Below, piece after piece: positions 5,047 through 6,174 of a stretch of 6,174 nt of DNA. Both the position numbers and the translations under genes were made by a program. Under the pieces are notes generated by a model, which was given only the letters and a program-made list of their open reading frames with translations, had not been told where the DNA came from and ran no database searches. This DNA comes from Bacteroidales bacterium. Its GTDB lineage: Bacteria; Bacteroidota; Bacteroidia; Bacteroidales; Muribaculaceae. Location of the stretch: contig CAAFXX010000093.1 in the NCBI GenBank assembly GCA_900767075.1, positions 1 through 6,174 on the forward strand, read 5' to 3'. Position 1 is the first letter of the stretch. Every line of letters starts with the position of its first letter.

Positions 5047-5946
5047 TTAGTCGATTGATGCTAAGCGTGTTGGCGCATTATTCATCAGTCGCCGTATGAG
5101 TATATCAAATATGGAGTCCATATTGTTTCGGCGATTAAATCTGAAATGATACTCGTCAAGATAACCTTGCAGACGCTCTTTCGTACAGTGGTGATGTATG
5201 CCTCTGAGCCATCCCTTGATATTCATGATATGGATGTGCATCTGTGGAAATGAAGTTCCGTTTTCAGATTTGCGTTGCTCAATCTGATACTTGTCCTTCA
5301 ATGGGAGATATCCCTTCCATTCATCCGTGACAACTTTAGCATCTTTGGAGATATATTTCTCAAAGAACGGCCTGAACGACAACGATGATGCGTCCTCAAT
5401 TACTTGCGCATATGCTCTGCCCACACCGTCTGTTACTATTTCCAATGCCACAATGACAAGTTTCTTGGCTGATTCTGAGGAACGCCCGACTACTCCTGCC
5501 TCTTCACCGCCTATATAGAACTCATCTACATGCACTGTGCCCGTAAGAGGATGTCGACCGGAACTTTTCATGGCCTGCTGGAGTTTCCATTTGAATTCCC
5601 ATACTGTTTTCTGCCGCAACTCGTATTCTTCTGCCAGCTCCATTGATGACATACCCTTTTTCTTGGTCGCTATCTTGAAGGCGATGTGAAATGCGTACAC
5701 CGGTGCGAGTTTCATACGGTCAAGCATTGTGCCTGATGTCACGCTCTCATCACGTTTGCACTTGTTGCAGCGACGGGAGTATGGAGTCCTGCCTTTATGG
5801 TATGTCGTATTGCCGCATCTTTGGCATACGAAACTTTCATCAGGCCATTTTATCTCCGACATATACCTCAGACAGTCATCGTCATTCTTAAATCTATTAT
5901 AGAACTTAATGGAATTCACGCCTTTAAATATTTCTCGTTGTATCAT
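5047..5946 (-). CDS. IS1595-family transposase (ISXO2-like)
   Basis: This enzyme moves the surrounding IS. From ATG 5946 it has 299 residues; an in-frame ATG at 5973 would add nine. I prefer 5946 because a -7-like box (TACTTTTG) lies just upstream of it and the longer start falls next to the terminal repeat. Using numbering from 5973, residues 50-72 form a zinc ribbon (CQRC and CNKC, Cys50/53/69/72). Residues 106-131 look like a helix-turn-helix. The catalytic core follows with HVDEFYIGGEE (Asp150), VVTDEWKGY (Asp217) and HIMNIKGWLRGIHHHC (Asn251 near the third catalytic position). It ends in the family's usual YLDEYHFRFNRR (271-282). Asn at the third site agrees with IS1595 subgroups that use DDN rather than DDE. 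The frame is intact, so the enzyme may be active. Confidence 0.9.
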   Translation of the reverse strand: MIQREIFKGVNSIKFYNRFKNDDDCLRYMSEIKWPDESFVCQRCGNTTYHKGRTPYSRRCNKCKRDESVTSGTMLDRMKLAPVYAFHIAFKIATKKKGMSSMELAEEYELRQKTVWEFKWKLQQAMKSSGRHPLTGTVHVDEFYIGGEEAGVVGRSSESAKKLVIVALEIVTDGVGRAYAQVIEDASSLSFRPFFEKYISKDAKVVTDEWKGYLPLKDKYQIEQRKSENGTSFPQMHIHIMNIKGWLRGIHHHCTKERLQGYLDEYHFRFNRRNNMDSIFDILIRRLMNNAPTRLASID

Positions 5947-5950
5947 GCTA

Positions 5951-5958
5951 CAAAAGTA
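5951..5958 (-). promoter_or_regulatory. -7-like box of the IS transposase
   Basis: Read on the - strand this is TACTTTTG, matching TAnnTTTG. It ends four bases before ATG 5946, so the mRNA would be nearly leaderless. No TTTG lies at the standard -33 spacing. Confidence 0.4.
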
Positions 5959-5962
5959 GCGA

Positions 5963-6174
5963 TTATCTTTCATTTGGGCGCATCAACCGCCTATACCTAA
6001 ATCTTTTTATGAAATGTGCGTTGACCATCAGAGACTTGATTTGACCGATAGAAAAGGGTATCCGAGTCTGCTTTCTCAGCACCTTCGTGACGTTGACGGC
6101 AGCCAGGGATGCATTATATGCAAAATCGAGAGCCTTTTCATCGCGTGCCTGACAGTCGAGCAGTCCGGTGAACT
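5963..6174 (-). pseudogene. C-terminal fragment of an IS4-like transposase, cut by the IS1595 element
   Basis: The frame is open from the window edge and enters from the right. It reads FTGLLDCQARDEKALDFAYN and then ASLAAVNVTKVLRKQT, followed by IPFSIGQIKSLMVNAHFIKR. The DCQAR...K.LDF.FNASL pattern and the following AAVNVTKV helix are typical of the last part of IS4-type DDE transposases in Bacteroidetes. At 6001/6000 the frame runs into the inverted repeat of the neighbouring IS and picks up 13 foreign residues before TAA at 5963-5965. The family's normal end is therefore lost. Across the IS, the sequence left of 5018 does not continue the protein recognisably. The N-terminal part and the catalytic residues lie outside the window. 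Confidence 0.65.

Larger units (their letters stand above)
5018..6000 (-). mobile_element. IS1595-family (ISXO2-like) insertion sequence, 983 bp
   Basis: The terminal inverted repeats are 25 bp with two mismatches: 5018-5042 begins TTAGGTATAGGCGGATAATG, and 5976-6000 read in reverse begins TTAGGTATAGGCGGTTGATG. They bracket a single transposase gene at normal spacing. IS1595-type elements usually make an 8-bp target duplication, but the flanking octamers differ (ATAATTCG on the left, ATCTTTTT on the right). The element therefore seems complete but is not sitting in a simple fresh insertion. Its right end interrupts another transposase gene. Confidence 0.85.

Noticed and set aside
1..6174. CRISPR array or tRNA genes
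   Set aside because: No short direct repeats with regular spacers were seen, and no cloverleaf or GGTTCGA-type T-arm was found on either strand.

Overview
The window looks like an accessory region of a Bacteroidales genome, probably a gut lineage. Three non-coding-element promoters or promoter-like boxes fit the Bacteroidetes pattern TTTG-N20-TAnnTTTG, ribosome binding sites are mostly weak, two small lipoproteins occur, and an ECF sigma factor is followed by a membrane protein. A complete IS1595/ISXO2-type element lies at the right. I cannot name the species.

Layout, left to right. Positions 1-540 hold the 3' part of a non-coding repeat module (copy 1) and its downstream flank. Positions 638-2240 are a compact + strand operon: an ECF-type sigma factor, a four-helix membrane protein that is probably its regulator, and a small predicted lipoprotein resembling the SecD P1 head domain. 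Positions 2241-2880 contain no convincing intact gene, only a terminator-like hairpin and broken coding-like stretches on the - strand. Positions 2900-3293 are copy 2 of the module, with an excellent promoter. Positions 3343-3720 encode a small - strand lipoprotein. Positions 3721-4153 hold a nested hairpin structure upstream of that gene and a 196-bp MITE-like element with 25-bp terminal inverted repeats. Positions 4160-4990 are copy 3 of the module plus its flank, including a perfect 46-bp palindrome. Positions 5018-6000 are the IS1595-family element. Positions 6002-6174 are the C-terminal end of an unrelated IS4-like transposase, cut by the IS.

The most interesting content is the non-coding module. 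It is present three times in 6 kb. Copies 2 and 3 have matching promoters with the same 20-nt spacer. They share three predicted RNA stems in the same order, and in several positions both sides of a base pair change together, which is what a maintained RNA structure would produce. The copies bracket the sigma operon and the lipoprotein gene like punctuation. I do not recognise this RNA, and no partner protein is evident in the window, so its function is open.
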